This document shows positions 35,961 through 45,679 of a stretch of DNA of 64,000 nucleotides, piece by piece. The translations under genes and the position numbers were made by a program. Within the stretch, counting starts at the first letter, position 1. Each line of letters begins with the position of its first letter. Origin of the DNA: Ancylomarina sp. 16SWW S1-10-2 (GTDB taxonomy: Bacteria; Bacteroidota; Bacteroidia; Bacteroidales; Marinifilaceae); contig NZ_SADB01000007.1 in assembly GCF_009669305.1 (NCBI RefSeq), positions 62,001 to 126,000 of the forward strand. The letters run 5' to 3'. Under the pieces are notes generated by a model. It was not told the origin of the DNA and searched no databases. It was given only the letters and a program-made list of their open reading frames with translations.

Positions 35961-36476
35961 TTAGATACGTTTCATCATAGCTTCAATTTCTTTGATTTGA
36001 GCAGACAACATTTTTTGTTTGTCAAGTTTTTTAGCTTCTTGCAAATAGTATTTAGAAAGCTTTTTATTTCTTTTTGACAAATAAATACCAGATAAGTTAA
36101 GCTTTGCTACAGCCTGATCTGTTGATGTTCTAAGACCTGTAGAAAGTGCTTTTTTGAAGTGCTTTTCAGCTTTAGAGCTACTGTTTTGTTGAGCTTCTAC
36201 TAATCCAGAAAGATAATAATAATAAGCTTCTTGGCTTTTTATCATCGCTTCAGGATGTTTTACACCACTCAATATACCATGTGCTTTATCGAACTTAGAT
36301 TTTCTAACAAAATAAAAGGCCAAAACATTTTTCTCATTTTTGAAATGGAATAAAACAAATAGACCAGCCACTAAAAAAGCATATATGCCATATGATATCA
36401 TACTGCTCACAAACAAAAAGATAGATCCTGATAATATAATTCCAGCAATAACAAGCCTAAGGTACTTTCTCACCAT
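35961..36476 (-). CDS. Membrane-anchored TPR-like protein
   Basis: From M14 of the frame this is 171 residues. Two adjacent hydrophobic helices (residues about 5-45, LVIAGIILSGSIFLFVSS and YGIYAFLVAGLFVLFH) are followed by TPR-like helices ('YYYYLSGLVEAQQNSSSKAEKHFKKAL', 'AKLNLSGIYLSKRNKKLSKYYLQEAKKL'). It probably presents a small TPR scaffold on the cytoplasmic face. The function is unknown. Translation from 36515 would add residues without family-like features. Confidence 0.65.
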   Translation of the reverse strand: MVRKYLRLVIAGIILSGSIFLFVSSMISYGIYAFLVAGLFVLFHFKNEKNVLAFYFVRKSKFDKAHGILSGVKHPEAMIKSQEAYYYYLSGLVEAQQNSSSKAEKHFKKALSTGLRTSTDQAVAKLNLSGIYLSKRNKKLSKYYLQEAKKLDKQKMLSAQIKEIEAMMKRI

Positions 36477-36805
36477 AATAGATATTTTAAAATTTAATGA
36501 TACAAAACAAACCATTTTTTAACAAAAACAAGCAACATAAAGCTGTATTTTTTCTTTTATTTCTATTTTAACGAGTCAAATAAATTACAAAACGACTATT
36601 TTCTATGCCTAATCCTCCTAGGATATATCCCAAAAGATTAAAATCAAATCTTTTTTTAATGGCAAAATAAACTCAAATAAATTTCAGTAAATTTTCTTAA
36701 TCTCAATTTTAAATAAAACAATTGGTTTAAAAATTGACATTATTTCATATATAATAATTTGCATACCGAAAATAAAAACTTAGTTTTGATGCAGAAATGC
36801 ATTTT

Positions 36806-37213
36806 ATGAAGATAAATAAGAAAATTTTGAGTTTAATTTTAGTGTTACCAATTTTGGTAATGCTTGCTCATGATATTATTCCTCACCATCATCATAAAAC
36901 GATTACTTCTGCCAATTTTGAAAAATTGGTCCAAGGTCATAATGAAACAATTCACACAACTTACTGCAATTCAGATAACAAAAGACAGCATATTACTCAT
37001 TTTCACAAAAATAATGAGAGTATCTGTTGTTCATTTGTGAATTTACGTTTCTTCAAATTTTTTAAGTTTCAGATGCAGATCGCACATATCATTTTAGATA
37101 TTATTTTACCTTCGAATGATGATGCACCTATCAGATACTTTGTATCAAATTCCAATCTAGTTCCTGAGCCCGATAGGGAATCCACAGGACTTCGTGGACC
37201 TCCACTCGGCTAA
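36806..37213 (+). CDS. Small His/Cys-rich protein at the head of the metal efflux operon
   Basis: The 135-residue product starts with a hydrophobic segment (KILSLILVLPILVMLAHDIIP) directly followed by HHHH. More His and a Cys pair (HFHKNNESICC) follow, and the C-terminus ends PDRESTGLRGPPLG. It is probably an envelope protein that senses or binds metal. It lies ahead of a His-rich lipoprotein gene and the RND pump genes on the same strand, with gaps of 150-250 bases, so co-regulation is likely. The exact family is not recognised with certainty. Confidence 0.65.
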   Translation: MKINKKILSLILVLPILVMLAHDIIPHHHHKTITSANFEKLVQGHNETIHTTYCNSDNKRQHITHFHKNNESICCSFVNLRFFKFFKFQMQIAHIILDIILPSNDDAPIRYFVSNSNLVPEPDRESTGLRGPPLG

Positions 37214-37459
37214 ACTATTCTACAACGTCAATTTTTATTCTACTTGCTTTTAGCAAATTAGGATAACTTTCTTCGTACCACACATTGGTTTAGTCTGTTA
37301 AATAATTGGTTTTGTAGATCTCAAACATGTAAACCCCGTTGTATTTATACAACTTTTATTGATAATTATTTTACTAACAATCAGAGATGGTTTATGTCAT
37401 TTTTGTGCTGATTTCAGTATAAAAATGTTATTGAACTATCTCTAAAACAAACATCTCAC

Positions 37460-37768
37460 ATGAAAAAAGTATTATTTGCTTTAGCAATTTGTGGCTTGGC
37501 ATTTACCTCGTGCAATAGCACTGGTAAAAAAGTTAAAACAGAAGAAGTTCACCAACACGAAGGACACAATCATGAAGGTCATGATCATGGTGTTGAAGGA
37601 CATGAACATAATCAAGAGGAATTCAAGGTAGATTCAACAACAAAAACTAGTTGTTCAGGCTGTAAATCTGGTTGCACTGCTGAAGAGACGAAATCTTGCT
37701 GCGATTCTAAAAAAGTAAAAGAAGAGCATGAAGGTCATGACCATGAAAATTGCGAACATAAGCATTAA
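37460..37768 (+). CDS. His- and Cys-rich metal-binding lipoprotein
   Basis: This 102-residue lipoprotein has a signal ending LAFTSC (lipobox Cys near residue 17). The mature part is dominated by HEGHNHEGHDHG-type repeats, a CSGCKSGC/CC cysteine cluster, and a closing HEGHDHENCEHKH. Such sequences chelate transition metals (Cu, Zn, Co, Ni). Its place before the pump adaptor suggests a periplasmic metal buffer or chaperone for export. Which metal it binds cannot be read from sequence. Confidence 0.8.
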   Translation: MKKVLFALAICGLAFTSCNSTGKKVKTEEVHQHEGHNHEGHDHGVEGHEHNQEEFKVDSTTKTSCSGCKSGCTAEETKSCCDSKKVKEEHEGHDHENCEHKH

Positions 37769-37914
37769 AAATTAGATAGGGTCGGCTATTAGCCTTCCCT
37801 ACTCTTCCCTTTATCGGAATAATTATCAATCTCAATAAAAAAAATAATGGTTTTTAACTGTCTTACAAATATGTAATCAGGCAAGCCATCCTAGTATCAT
37901 AAATATCTCATACA

Positions 37915-39450
37915 ATGAATAAAATATATTTGATAGCCATTGGGTTATCACTCTCTCTATTTTCCTGTAAATCATCCACTCCTTCGGCACACGAGGGACA
38001 TGAGGGCCATTCTCATGATGAAGTGGCAGGCGGAACAACGCATGAAGAACATACGAATCAAACAATAACCCTTTTTTCTAAGCATACTGAGGCTTTTGCC
38101 GAATTTCATCCTTTGGTTGTGGGGCAAGTTTCAAAATTCTTTACCCATGTAACACGTTTAGATACTTACAGTCCTTATAGTGAAGGGAAACTTACTATCA
38201 CTTTAATTGATAAAGATGGTAATGGCATTCGTAAATCAGTTGATGCACCAAGCTCACCAGGAATTTTTACGCCTAGTTTAAAACCAAATACTGCTGGTTT
38301 TTATACACTAGTTATAGAAGTGGATTCAAAATTTGGCAAGGAACGCTTCAAAGCTGAGAATATTGAAGTTTACGCCTCTGAAGATAAGGCAGAGAAAGCT
38401 ATAGCAGCTCAGCAGAAGGAAAATCAGACTTCCTTTTTAAAGAAACAAGCCTGGAAGATTGATTTTGGTACTGAGAATGTAAAGTATGGCATTTTCAATA
38501 AAATTATAAAAACGACTGGCGAGCTTATTGCTTCAAGTAATAGTGAAATTAGGATTTCAGCTCAGTCGAGTGGTATCATTCATATGCCATCATCCGATAT
38601 GGTTAATGGGAAAACGGTCAAAAAGGGTGAACCCATATTCTTTATTTCTGGGAACGGTCTTTCTGGCAATTCCTTAATCAGTCGTTTCATTTCAGCTCAA
38701 TCGGAGTTTCATAAAACAGAAGCTGATTTTAAAAGAGCTGAAGCTTTGCGTGCCGATCAAATTATTTCTGAAAAGGAATTTAATGAAGCTAAATCAAATT
38801 TTGAGAAGGCTGATATCAATTTTAAATTGATTTCTAAGGATTATAGTACAAAGGGGATTAAAATAGCATCACCTGTAACAGGATATGTATGTGATATTTT
38901 TGTAAAAGAAGGTCAGTATGTTGAAAAAGGCCAAGTAATTGGTATTGTAGATCGAAACTCAACATTAATCCTAAAAGCCGACCTATTTCAGAAACACGTA
39001 ACACAATTATCTAAAATACATTCAGCAAATTTCAAATTGCCTTATCGCGATGAGGTTTATAATACAGACGATTTAGATGGAAAGCTGATTGCTTATGCAC
39101 GTGATATTCATGAAGATGATTACACAACGCCTGTTTATTTTGAAATCAACAAGACGCCAGAACTTTATATGGGTTCTTTTGTCGAAGTGTATTTAAAATC
39201 GGAAAGTACACGCAAGGTTTTAAGTGTTAGCAAATCAGCCATTCTCGAAGATCAATCTATTTTCTTTGTTTTTGTACAAACTGATGGTGAAAGCTACGAA
39301 AAGCGCTTTGTTACTATTGGTTCGGATAATGGTAAGGAAATGGAAATTATAAGTGGCTTAAAAGCTGGAGAACGAGTAGTAAGCAAAGGCGTTTACTTTG
39401 TAAAGCTAGCTTCTATGTCTGGAGCTTTGCCATCAGGACACAATCATTAG
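37915..39450 (+). CDS. cusB: RND metal efflux periplasmic adaptor (CusB/CzcB family)
   Basis: The 511-residue lipoprotein has an N-terminal LFSCKSS lipobox and a His-rich patch (AHEGHEGHSHDE). Next comes an N-terminal beta domain (residues 50-160), then membrane-fusion-protein lipoyl/hairpin/beta-barrel segments: IISEKEFNEAKSNFEKA, IASPVTGYVCDIFVKEGQYVEKGQVIGIVD, and LSVSKSAILEDQSIFFVFV. It links the inner-membrane pump to the outer-membrane channel. It precedes the pump gene by 85 bases. Confidence 0.92.
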   Translation: MNKIYLIAIGLSLSLFSCKSSTPSAHEGHEGHSHDEVAGGTTHEEHTNQTITLFSKHTEAFAEFHPLVVGQVSKFFTHVTRLDTYSPYSEGKLTITLIDKDGNGIRKSVDAPSSPGIFTPSLKPNTAGFYTLVIEVDSKFGKERFKAENIEVYASEDKAEKAIAAQQKENQTSFLKKQAWKIDFGTENVKYGIFNKIIKTTGELIASSNSEIRISAQSSGIIHMPSSDMVNGKTVKKGEPIFFISGNGLSGNSLISRFISAQSEFHKTEADFKRAEALRADQIISEKEFNEAKSNFEKADINFKLISKDYSTKGIKIASPVTGYVCDIFVKEGQYVEKGQVIGIVDRNSTLILKADLFQKHVTQLSKIHSANFKLPYRDEVYNTDDLDGKLIAYARDIHEDDYTTPVYFEINKTPELYMGSFVEVYLKSESTRKVLSVSKSAILEDQSIFFVFVQTDGESYEKRFVTIGSDNGKEMEIISGLKAGERVVSKGVYFVKLASMSGALPSGHNH

Positions 39451-39535
39451 AATTGTGGATTAATTTTCAAAATGAATGTAAACCTTAGGTGCATACTATT
39501 CTAGTCCACTTAAGTTCACTTTAAACTTAGAAACT

Positions 39536-42500
39536 GTGTTAAATAAAATTATACAATACGCACTTCACAATCGTATACTGGTTATGTTTGCAGCTTTTCT
39601 CCTAATTGTTGGAGGCAGTTACACAACAACCAATATAGATGTTGATGTGTTTCCAGATCTGACTGCACCAACGGTAGTTGTGATGACTGAAGCACACGGA
39701 ATGGCACCTGAAGAGGTGGAAAAACTTATTACTTTTCAAATAGAAACCGCCGTAAATGGCGCAACAAATATCAGACGTTTACGATCATCTTCATCTGCCG
39801 GATTCTCTGTTGTTTGGGTCGAATTTGAATGGGGTACCGATATCTATCTTGCTCGTCAAATTGTGAGTGAAAAGTTGATGTCCATATCGGATCGTCTTCC
39901 TACAGGAGCTGGTAACCCTACTCTTGCACCGCAATCATCCATAATGGGCGAAGTGATGATGATCGGTTTACAGGCAGACAAAACATCTGACATGGACCTT
40001 AGAACTCTAGCTGACTGGAACATTCGTCCACAGTTATTAGCTCTTAGTGGCGTTGCACAGATTGTTGTTACTGGTGGCGATTACAAACAATATCAAATAC
40101 AAGTTAATCCGCAGAAAATGCGTTATTACAATATTAGCTTGGATGAACTGATGAAAGCCGCCAATGCAACCAACCAAAATTCTGCTGGAGGTTTCATTAA
40201 CGAATTTGGAAACCAATATAACATTAGAGGTATTGCAAGAACATCTGATGTAAAGGAACTAGGCAACACTGTTGTGAAAGTTTATAAAAAAGCACCTATT
40301 AAAATTAGCGATATCGCAGAAGTGGTAGAAGCTCCTGCTCCTAGAATTGGTTTGGCAAGTGTTAATGCCAAGTCTGCGGTTCTTTTAACAGTTAAGAAAC
40401 AACCCGGAGTCAATACGCTTAAATTAACCGAAAAATTAGATTTAGCAATTGCTGATATCAAAAAAGGCTTGCCCGAAGATGTAACGGTAAATACACATAT
40501 TTTCCGTCAGGCAGATTTTATTGAAAACTCAATTGGTAATGTAAAGAAAGCCCTATACGAGGGATCTATTTTCGTTATTATCATTCTATTGGTTTTTCTA
40601 ATGAATTACCGTACAACGGTTATTTCATTATTAGCTATCCCCTTATCATTACTATTTACAATTATCACACTTAAACTACTGGGTATTACTATTAATACCA
40701 TGACATTGGGAGGTATGGCGATTGCCATTGGCGACCTTGTGGATGATGCGATTATTGATGTTGAGAATGTTTATAAACGACTTCGCCAGAATTTTAAGTT
40801 GCCTAAAGAACAACGTAAGAAGTCACTTGTTGTTATTTATAGCGCCTCTTGCGAGATTCGTTCCTCTGTAATTAATGCAACCTTTATTATTATTGCTGCG
40901 TTTATACCTCTTTTCTTCCTAACAGGAATGGAAGGTAGAATGCTTCAACCACTGGGTATTGCCTTTATTATATCGCTATTTGCATCTTTAATCACTGCAC
41001 TTACTATCACGCCAGTGCTATGTAGTTTTATGCTAACGGGCGACAAAATGCTCGACAGAAAGAATAAGGAAAGCTGGTTGGTAAGGAACTTAAACAGGCT
41101 TTATGAGAAATCTTTGAATAAAGCTTTGGAGTATAAAAAAATCATTCTAGTATCAGCAACTGTCCTGTTTATTGCTTCACTTATTATTATGAGTGGCTTG
41201 GGACGTAATTTCCTTCCTGATTTTAACGAAGGATCGCTAACCATTACAGCGATTACAAAACCGGGTATTTCTCTTGAAGAATCGAACAAGATTAAGACTA
41301 TTGCGGAAGAAGCCTTATTAACGATTCCAGAAGCTCGATTAACAGCTCGCCGTACAGGTCGTGCTGAGCTTGATGAGCATTCATTTGGCGTAAACACCTC
41401 GGAGATTGAAGTCCCGTTTACACTTACTGATAGAACCAAAACTGAATTCTTAGCTGATGTAAGAAGTAAATTGGGAGAAATTGCAGGTGTTAATTTCGCT
41501 ATTGGTCAGCCCTTAAGTCATCGTATCGATCATATCTTATCTGGAACTAAAGCTAATATTGCTATCAAAATATTTGGAACCGATCTTTCAAAAATGTTCC
41601 TGATGGCTAATGACATTAAAGGTTCAATTGACCAAATAGAAGGTGTTGTAGATGTGAATGTTGAACAGCAAGTAGAAATCCCACAAATACAGATTAAACC
41701 GAAACGTGACATGTTGGCTAAGTATGGTATCTCAATTTCAGATTTCTCTGATTTTATTGATATCGCCTTTGCTGGTGAAAAGGTTTCTGACGTATTCGAA
41801 GGTGTTAAGGCTTTCGATTTAGTGGTAAAATACAACGAAGAGAATCGGGGTAATATCGAAGCTATCCGCAATGCACTTATCGATACTTGGGATGGTAAAA
41901 AAATTCCATTTAGCTACGTGGCTGATATCAAATCTTTATCAGGTCCTAACACCATAAGTCGTGAAAATGTACAACGAAAGTTAGTGGTTTCGGCCAATGT
42001 TTCAGAAAGAGATCTTCGCTCTGTTGTCACAGATATTAAGGCAGCAGTTGATAAGGACATTATAATACCAGAAGAATATCGTATTGAATTTGGAGGACAA
42101 TTTGAAAGTGAAGCAAAGGCATCAAAAACTTTAGCTTTAACCTCTATCATCTCATTTTTGATTATCTTTCTATTACTGTTTCAGGAATTTAGATCATTCC
42201 AATTGGCTAGTATTATTTTATTAAATTTACCTTTAGCATTAATAGGAGGTATTTTTACCATTTACTTTACCTCTGGCATGTTGAGTATTCCTGCGATTAT
42301 CGGTTTTATTACCCTCTTTGGTATTGCAACCCGTAATGGTATACTACTTATATCAAATTATCAAAGTATGTTAGATAAAGGCTTGGAGATAAAAGAAATT
42401 ATTGTTCAAGGTTCAATTCATCGTTTGAGTCCGATTTTAATGACGGCCCTAACTGCAGCTTTAGCCTTAATTCCTATGGCTCTTGCAGGTGATAAACCTG

Positions 42501-42619
42501 GTAACGAAATTCAAAGTCCAATGGCTGTTGTTATTTTAGGTGGTTTATTAACTTCCACCCTACTAAATGTATATATAATTCCGATTGTGTATTTATTATT
42601 AAACTCAAAAAAGAAGTAA
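39536..42619 (+). CDS. cusA: Heavy-metal RND efflux pump (CusA/CzcA family)
   Basis: This 1027-residue proton-driven exporter starts MLNKIIQYALHNRILVM, the usual HME-RND start, from a GTG at 39536; no nearby ATG preserves that segment. It contains twelve hydrophobic helices in two sets, the acidic TM4 motif GDLVDDAIIDVENVYKR (DxxxD proton/metal relay), and two large periplasmic loops with NFLPDFNEGS and GRAELDEH. Metal specificity (Cu/Ag or Co/Zn/Cd) is not fixed by these motifs. It is followed by the outer-membrane gene after one base. Confidence 0.94.
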   Translation: MLNKIIQYALHNRILVMFAAFLLIVGGSYTTTNIDVDVFPDLTAPTVVVMTEAHGMAPEEVEKLITFQIETAVNGATNIRRLRSSSSAGFSVVWVEFEWGTDIYLARQIVSEKLMSISDRLPTGAGNPTLAPQSSIMGEVMMIGLQADKTSDMDLRTLADWNIRPQLLALSGVAQIVVTGGDYKQYQIQVNPQKMRYYNISLDELMKAANATNQNSAGGFINEFGNQYNIRGIARTSDVKELGNTVVKVYKKAPIKISDIAEVVEAPAPRIGLASVNAKSAVLLTVKKQPGVNTLKLTEKLDLAIADIKKGLPEDVTVNTHIFRQADFIENSIGNVKKALYEGSIFVIIILLVFLMNYRTTVISLLAIPLSLLFTIITLKLLGITINTMTLGGMAIAIGDLVDDAIIDVENVYKRLRQNFKLPKEQRKKSLVVIYSASCEIRSSVINATFIIIAAFIPLFFLTGMEGRMLQPLGIAFIISLFASLITALTITPVLCSFMLTGDKMLDRKNKESWLVRNLNRLYEKSLNKALEYKKIILVSATVLFIASLIIMSGLGRNFLPDFNEGSLTITAITKPGISLEESNKIKTIAEEALLTIPEARLTARRTGRAELDEHSFGVNTSEIEVPFTLTDRTKTEFLADVRSKLGEIAGVNFAIGQPLSHRIDHILSGTKANIAIKIFGTDLSKMFLMANDIKGSIDQIEGVVDVNVEQQVEIPQIQIKPKRDMLAKYGISISDFSDFIDIAFAGEKVSDVFEGVKAFDLVVKYNEENRGNIEAIRNALIDTWDGKKIPFSYVADIKSLSGPNTISRENVQRKLVVSANVSERDLRSVVTDIKAAVDKDIIIPEEYRIEFGGQFESEAKASKTLALTSIISFLIIFLLLFQEFRSFQLASIILLNLPLALIGGIFTIYFTSGMLSIPAIIGFITLFGIATRNGILLISNYQSMLDKGLEIKEIIVQGSIHRLSPILMTALTAALALIPMALAGDKPGNEIQSPMAVVILGGLLTSTLLNVYIIPIVYLLLNSKKK

Positions 42620-42620
42620 T

Positions 42621-43796
42621 ATGAGATCCTTACTAATTGGTCTATTCGCTTTAGGCTTGAGCATTAATGCTCAAGCTCAATCAGACCTAAAAGAAGTTCT
42701 ACATGCTGTGGAAAATAACAACCTGAGTTTAAAAGCTCAAAATCAGTTTATAGAATCTCAGAAAATTGGCTATAAAACAGAAACAAATTTGGCTAATCCT
42801 GAGTTAGCATTTGAGAAGAATTTCTCCGATATAGATGGTAATCCTTACGAGATTCTCATCAGTCAGGACTTTGATTTTCCAACGGTATATTTTCAAAAGA
42901 ATAAAATCAAGAAAGCGAAAACAGCTAATCTTGATAATCTTAGGCAACAAAGCCGACAGGATATTCTACTAAGTGCTGAAAAAACTTGCTTAAACCTTAT
43001 TTACCAGAATAAACAAAAAGAGCAATTGACTATTCGTTACGAAAATGCTCAAAAGTTGGTTTCATTCTTCAAAAAGAAGCTTGATAAAGGTGATGCCAAT
43101 ATTCTGGAGATGAATAAGGTGAAGATCGTTTTATTAAACATCAAAAATCAACTTCAACTTTGTAATACACAAGTTTCAAATCTTGAAGAAGAATTGAAGC
43201 AACTAAATGGTGGACAAGCTATTGAGTTTAATTCAGTGGTTTATCCGACTGTTTCAATCGATGAGGATTTGACTAAGCTTGAGATAGATGTTTTAAAAAA
43301 CACACCCAATTTGAATAAAATGAAGGCTGATATGGACATTGCTTCTAAACAAATAAGCTTGGCTAAAAATCAAGTTCTACCAAAATTGAGTTTGGGTTAT
43401 CGTTACTTAAATTCAGATATTAATAAATCTTTCAACGGTATTAACCTAGGTATTAGTATTCCTCTTTGGGAAAGTAGAAACAAAGTCAAGTTTGCTAAAC
43501 TGAATCAACTTACACAGGAAAGTCAGTATTTGTCCGAAGAAAAGCTCCTAATTTCTGATATTCAGAAAAACTATCAGAATTACCAAGGCCTAAAGGCTTC
43601 TTTAGCTGAATACCGATTAATACTAGAAGGTAGTCATATGAATGAGCTTTTAAAGAAAGCTCTCGATTTTGGACAAATTTCAAGTATCGAATATTTTATG
43701 GAGAGTATCTATTTTTACGATAGCTACGACACATACCTTCAGGTAGAAAAAGAATATCATCTAGCTGTGGCCGATCTATTAAAATATCAGCTTTAA
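42621..43796 (+). CDS. cusC: TolC-family outer-membrane efflux protein
   Basis: This 391-residue protein has a signal peptide (MRSLLIGLFALGLSINAQAQ) and long amphipathic helices in two similar halves, as in TolC-like channels (LKEVLHAVENNNLSLKAQNQ, LGISIPLWESRNKVKFAK). ISIPLW is the typical 'P-L-x' strand motif. It starts one base after the pump stop, completing the tripartite export complex. A strong terminator follows. Confidence 0.9.
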   Translation: MRSLLIGLFALGLSINAQAQSDLKEVLHAVENNNLSLKAQNQFIESQKIGYKTETNLANPELAFEKNFSDIDGNPYEILISQDFDFPTVYFQKNKIKKAKTANLDNLRQQSRQDILLSAEKTCLNLIYQNKQKEQLTIRYENAQKLVSFFKKKLDKGDANILEMNKVKIVLLNIKNQLQLCNTQVSNLEEELKQLNGGQAIEFNSVVYPTVSIDEDLTKLEIDVLKNTPNLNKMKADMDIASKQISLAKNQVLPKLSLGYRYLNSDINKSFNGINLGISIPLWESRNKVKFAKLNQLTQESQYLSEEKLLISDIQKNYQNYQGLKASLAEYRLILEGSHMNELLKKALDFGQISSIEYFMESIYFYDSYDTYLQVEKEYHLAVADLLKYQL

Positions 43797-43814
43797 GCTA
43801 AGCAAACACAAATT

Positions 43815-43850
43815 AAAAAACCAGTTGAAAACAATCAACTGGTTTTTTAA
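43815..43850 (+). terminator. Terminator of the metal efflux operon
   Basis: AAAAAACCAGTTGA (43815-43828) pairs perfectly with TCAACTGGTTTTTT (43835-43848) around a 6-base loop, 18 bases past the cusC stop. It could also serve the convergent pcm gene. Confidence 0.95.
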
Positions 43851-43880
43851 TACCTTATATTTTTTACTTCAATTCATTTT

Positions 43881-44600
43881 CTAATATTCCCTACCTTGTT
43901 CATCAATCATTGGGACAAATCGAACAGGAACAACATCTTTTCTAACAAGTTCTCCATCTAACTTTTTAAGTAAGACTAAACTCTTAATGTTCTTTTCTCC
44001 AATTGGAATAACAAGACTACCTCCATCAACTAATTGATCTATCAAAGCTTGTGGAATCTTTCGAGGAGAACAGGTTACAATAATTGCATCGTAAGGTGCA
44101 TGTTCTATCCAGCCTTTATATCCATCTCCACACTTGAGGAATAAATTATTATAATTTAATGACTCTATGGTCGATTTAGCTTTTAAAGCCAAGCCCTCAA
44201 CAATTTCGATACTATAAACTTCTTTACAAATTTCGCCTAATATTGCAGCTTGATAACCCGAACCTGTTCCTATTTCTAATACTTTACTTTTCGAATTAAT
44301 ATCTAAAAGTTGAGTCATAACACCCACAATATAAGGCTGCGATATAGTTTGACCAAAACCAATTGGAAGAGGTGAATCTGAATAAGCGAGATGACGGAAC
44401 TGATTTGGAACAAACAAATGTCTTTCAACTTTTTGCATAGCTTTAATCACAGGTTTCTCTTTTATTCCTCGAGCTACAACCTGCTCTTTAACCATTTGGT
44501 ATCTTAATTCCTTGTAATTCATCTTTTGAGCGCTTAGATCGTTATTTTGCAAACACAGAATCCCCAGAAAGAAGAAGCATATTAATAGATATTTATTCAT
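43881..44600 (-). CDS. pcm: Protein-L-isoaspartate O-methyltransferase with signal peptide
   Basis: Pcm methylates isoaspartyl residues for repair. The 239-residue protein contains motif I VLEIGTGSGYQAAILGE, the family signature PIGFGQTISQPYIVGVMTQLL, and the post-I VYSIEI. Unusually it begins with a clean Sec signal peptide, NKYLLICFFFLGILCLQ...LSAQ. The enzyme core starts at M27 (44522), which would be the start of a cytosolic form. Because SAM is cytosolic, an exported enzyme is puzzling. Confidence 0.9.
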   Translation of the reverse strand: MNKYLLICFFFLGILCLQNNDLSAQKMNYKELRYQMVKEQVVARGIKEKPVIKAMQKVERHLFVPNQFRHLAYSDSPLPIGFGQTISQPYIVGVMTQLLDINSKSKVLEIGTGSGYQAAILGEICKEVYSIEIVEGLALKAKSTIESLNYNNLFLKCGDGYKGWIEHAPYDAIIVTCSPRKIPQALIDQLVDGGSLVIPIGEKNIKSLVLLKKLDGELVRKDVVPVRFVPMIDEQGREY

Positions 44601-44700
44601 TATTCCCTTTTTTGTAGAAATTAAAGTTACAATAATATATTAAATATGAAATATCTCTAATATGCTTTTAAGTATTTGGATGAATGGAATTTTTTTGAAT

Positions 44701-44740
44701 AAAAAAAGAGCTGCTGATTTCTCAACAACTCTTATTTTTT
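44701..44740 (-). terminator. Terminator of the 91-residue gene
   Basis: On the minus strand AAGAGTTGTTGA pairs with TCAGCAGCTCTT (two G-U pairs; 44706-44733) and runs into TTTTTTT. It lies 27 bases past the stop. Confidence 0.85.
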
Positions 44741-44766
44741 TAACAAAGAACTAGACTAAATTGATG

Positions 44767-45042
44767 TTAGTTACACATCATAGTAGATTGAATTAAGCTA
44801 ACCCTTAATACAATATGACCATTAGGTCTATTTCCTACAAACTCAGGCTTAAAACCTGCTGTTTCTAATTCAGACTTCACAATTCTAATTAATTCTGAAC
44901 TAACATTGTTAAAATGATGAGCAACCACTAAACTACCCTTATTGAATTTATCTTCGAACTTATCTAAAATCTTACCTGATTCAATCTTGTATTGTTCAAT
45001 TTCTTTCTCTACGATATGTGAATATGATGTCAAATTTTTCAT
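44767..45042 (-). CDS. Small protein of unknown function
   Basis: 91 residues, no signal peptide or membrane helix. The N-terminal half is helical and charged (YSHIVEKEIEQYKIESGKILDKFEDKF). The C-terminal half looks like strands (GHIVLRVSLIQ). It has its own terminator and a 200-base upstream spacer, so it is probably real. The family is not recognised. Confidence 0.6.
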   Translation of the reverse strand: MKNLTSYSHIVEKEIEQYKIESGKILDKFEDKFNKGSLVVAHHFNNVSSELIRIVKSELETAGFKPEFVGNRPNGHIVLRVSLIQSTMMCN

Positions 45043-45247
45043 AGTTGTAAATATTTAGTTTGAAAAAATACATATTTGATTTATTAACTTTCTGTTACAA
45101 TTATAAACCTTTTTATTTACAATCACAAAGGTAAACATCACTTTTTCTTCCATAAACACACCTTTTTTGTTGATTAATGAGATTTTAGCATTTCTCCAAA
45201 GTGCTTAAAGAACAGATTTACAGCCATATATATGTATGTCGAACAAA

Positions 45248-45559
45248 CTAACCTACAATGCATCTAAATTCAACTAACATTAAGGAATTTTCTACTTTTA
45301 AATTAGGATAAAACCCCATTAAAGCTTTCCAAAGACTTTCTTTTGATTCAAATCCATCCCTTTGCGCCTCTTCTAAACTCATATTATCAATTGTTTTAAA
45401 CGATACATTAGTAATCTCAATAGGTAAACTAAGACCATTAGAAAAATCTGCCATTGCCTTACCAAGAGGATAATGCGGTTCGTCTATTCGGGCTGTTTGT
45501 ACTTTTCGACCAAGAAGTACATCTTGATAAAAACTTTCGTGAAAATGTATTCTATCCAT
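45248..45559 (-). CDS. ASCH-domain protein, YqfB-like
   Basis: The 103-residue single-domain protein matches the length and layout of E. coli YqfB, an N4-acetylcytidine amidohydrolase with an ASCH fold. Visible are IHFHESFYQDVLLGRKVQTARIDEP (the GRK..T.R segment with the catalytic Lys/Thr region), an acidic middle, and the C-terminal MLVEFRC, which resembles FYVIEFKC. The activity is inferred from overall similarity; other ASCH proteins bind RNA. Confidence 0.7.
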   Translation of the reverse strand: MDRIHFHESFYQDVLLGRKVQTARIDEPHYPLGKAMADFSNGLSLPIEITNVSFKTIDNMSLEEAQRDGFESKESLWKALMGFYPNLKVENSLMLVEFRCIVG

Positions 45560-45679
45560 TTTAATTTAAATAATATTCGTTTTTTTATTTCATTCAATCC
45601 CCAAAAGCTATTTATCTAAATATATAATTCTTACTTTTAAGAGAAGTATTTCTGGATGATTTAAAATATATAACCTTTT

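Noticed and set aside
39451-39560. cusA start at a later ATG
   Set aside because: The next in-frame Met lies inside the first membrane helix. The GTG at 39536 preserves the standard N-terminal segment.
41101-42150. Minus-strand frames of 78-113 codons inside cusA
   Set aside because: They are antisense to a conserved RND pump coding region and have no protein-like features of their own.
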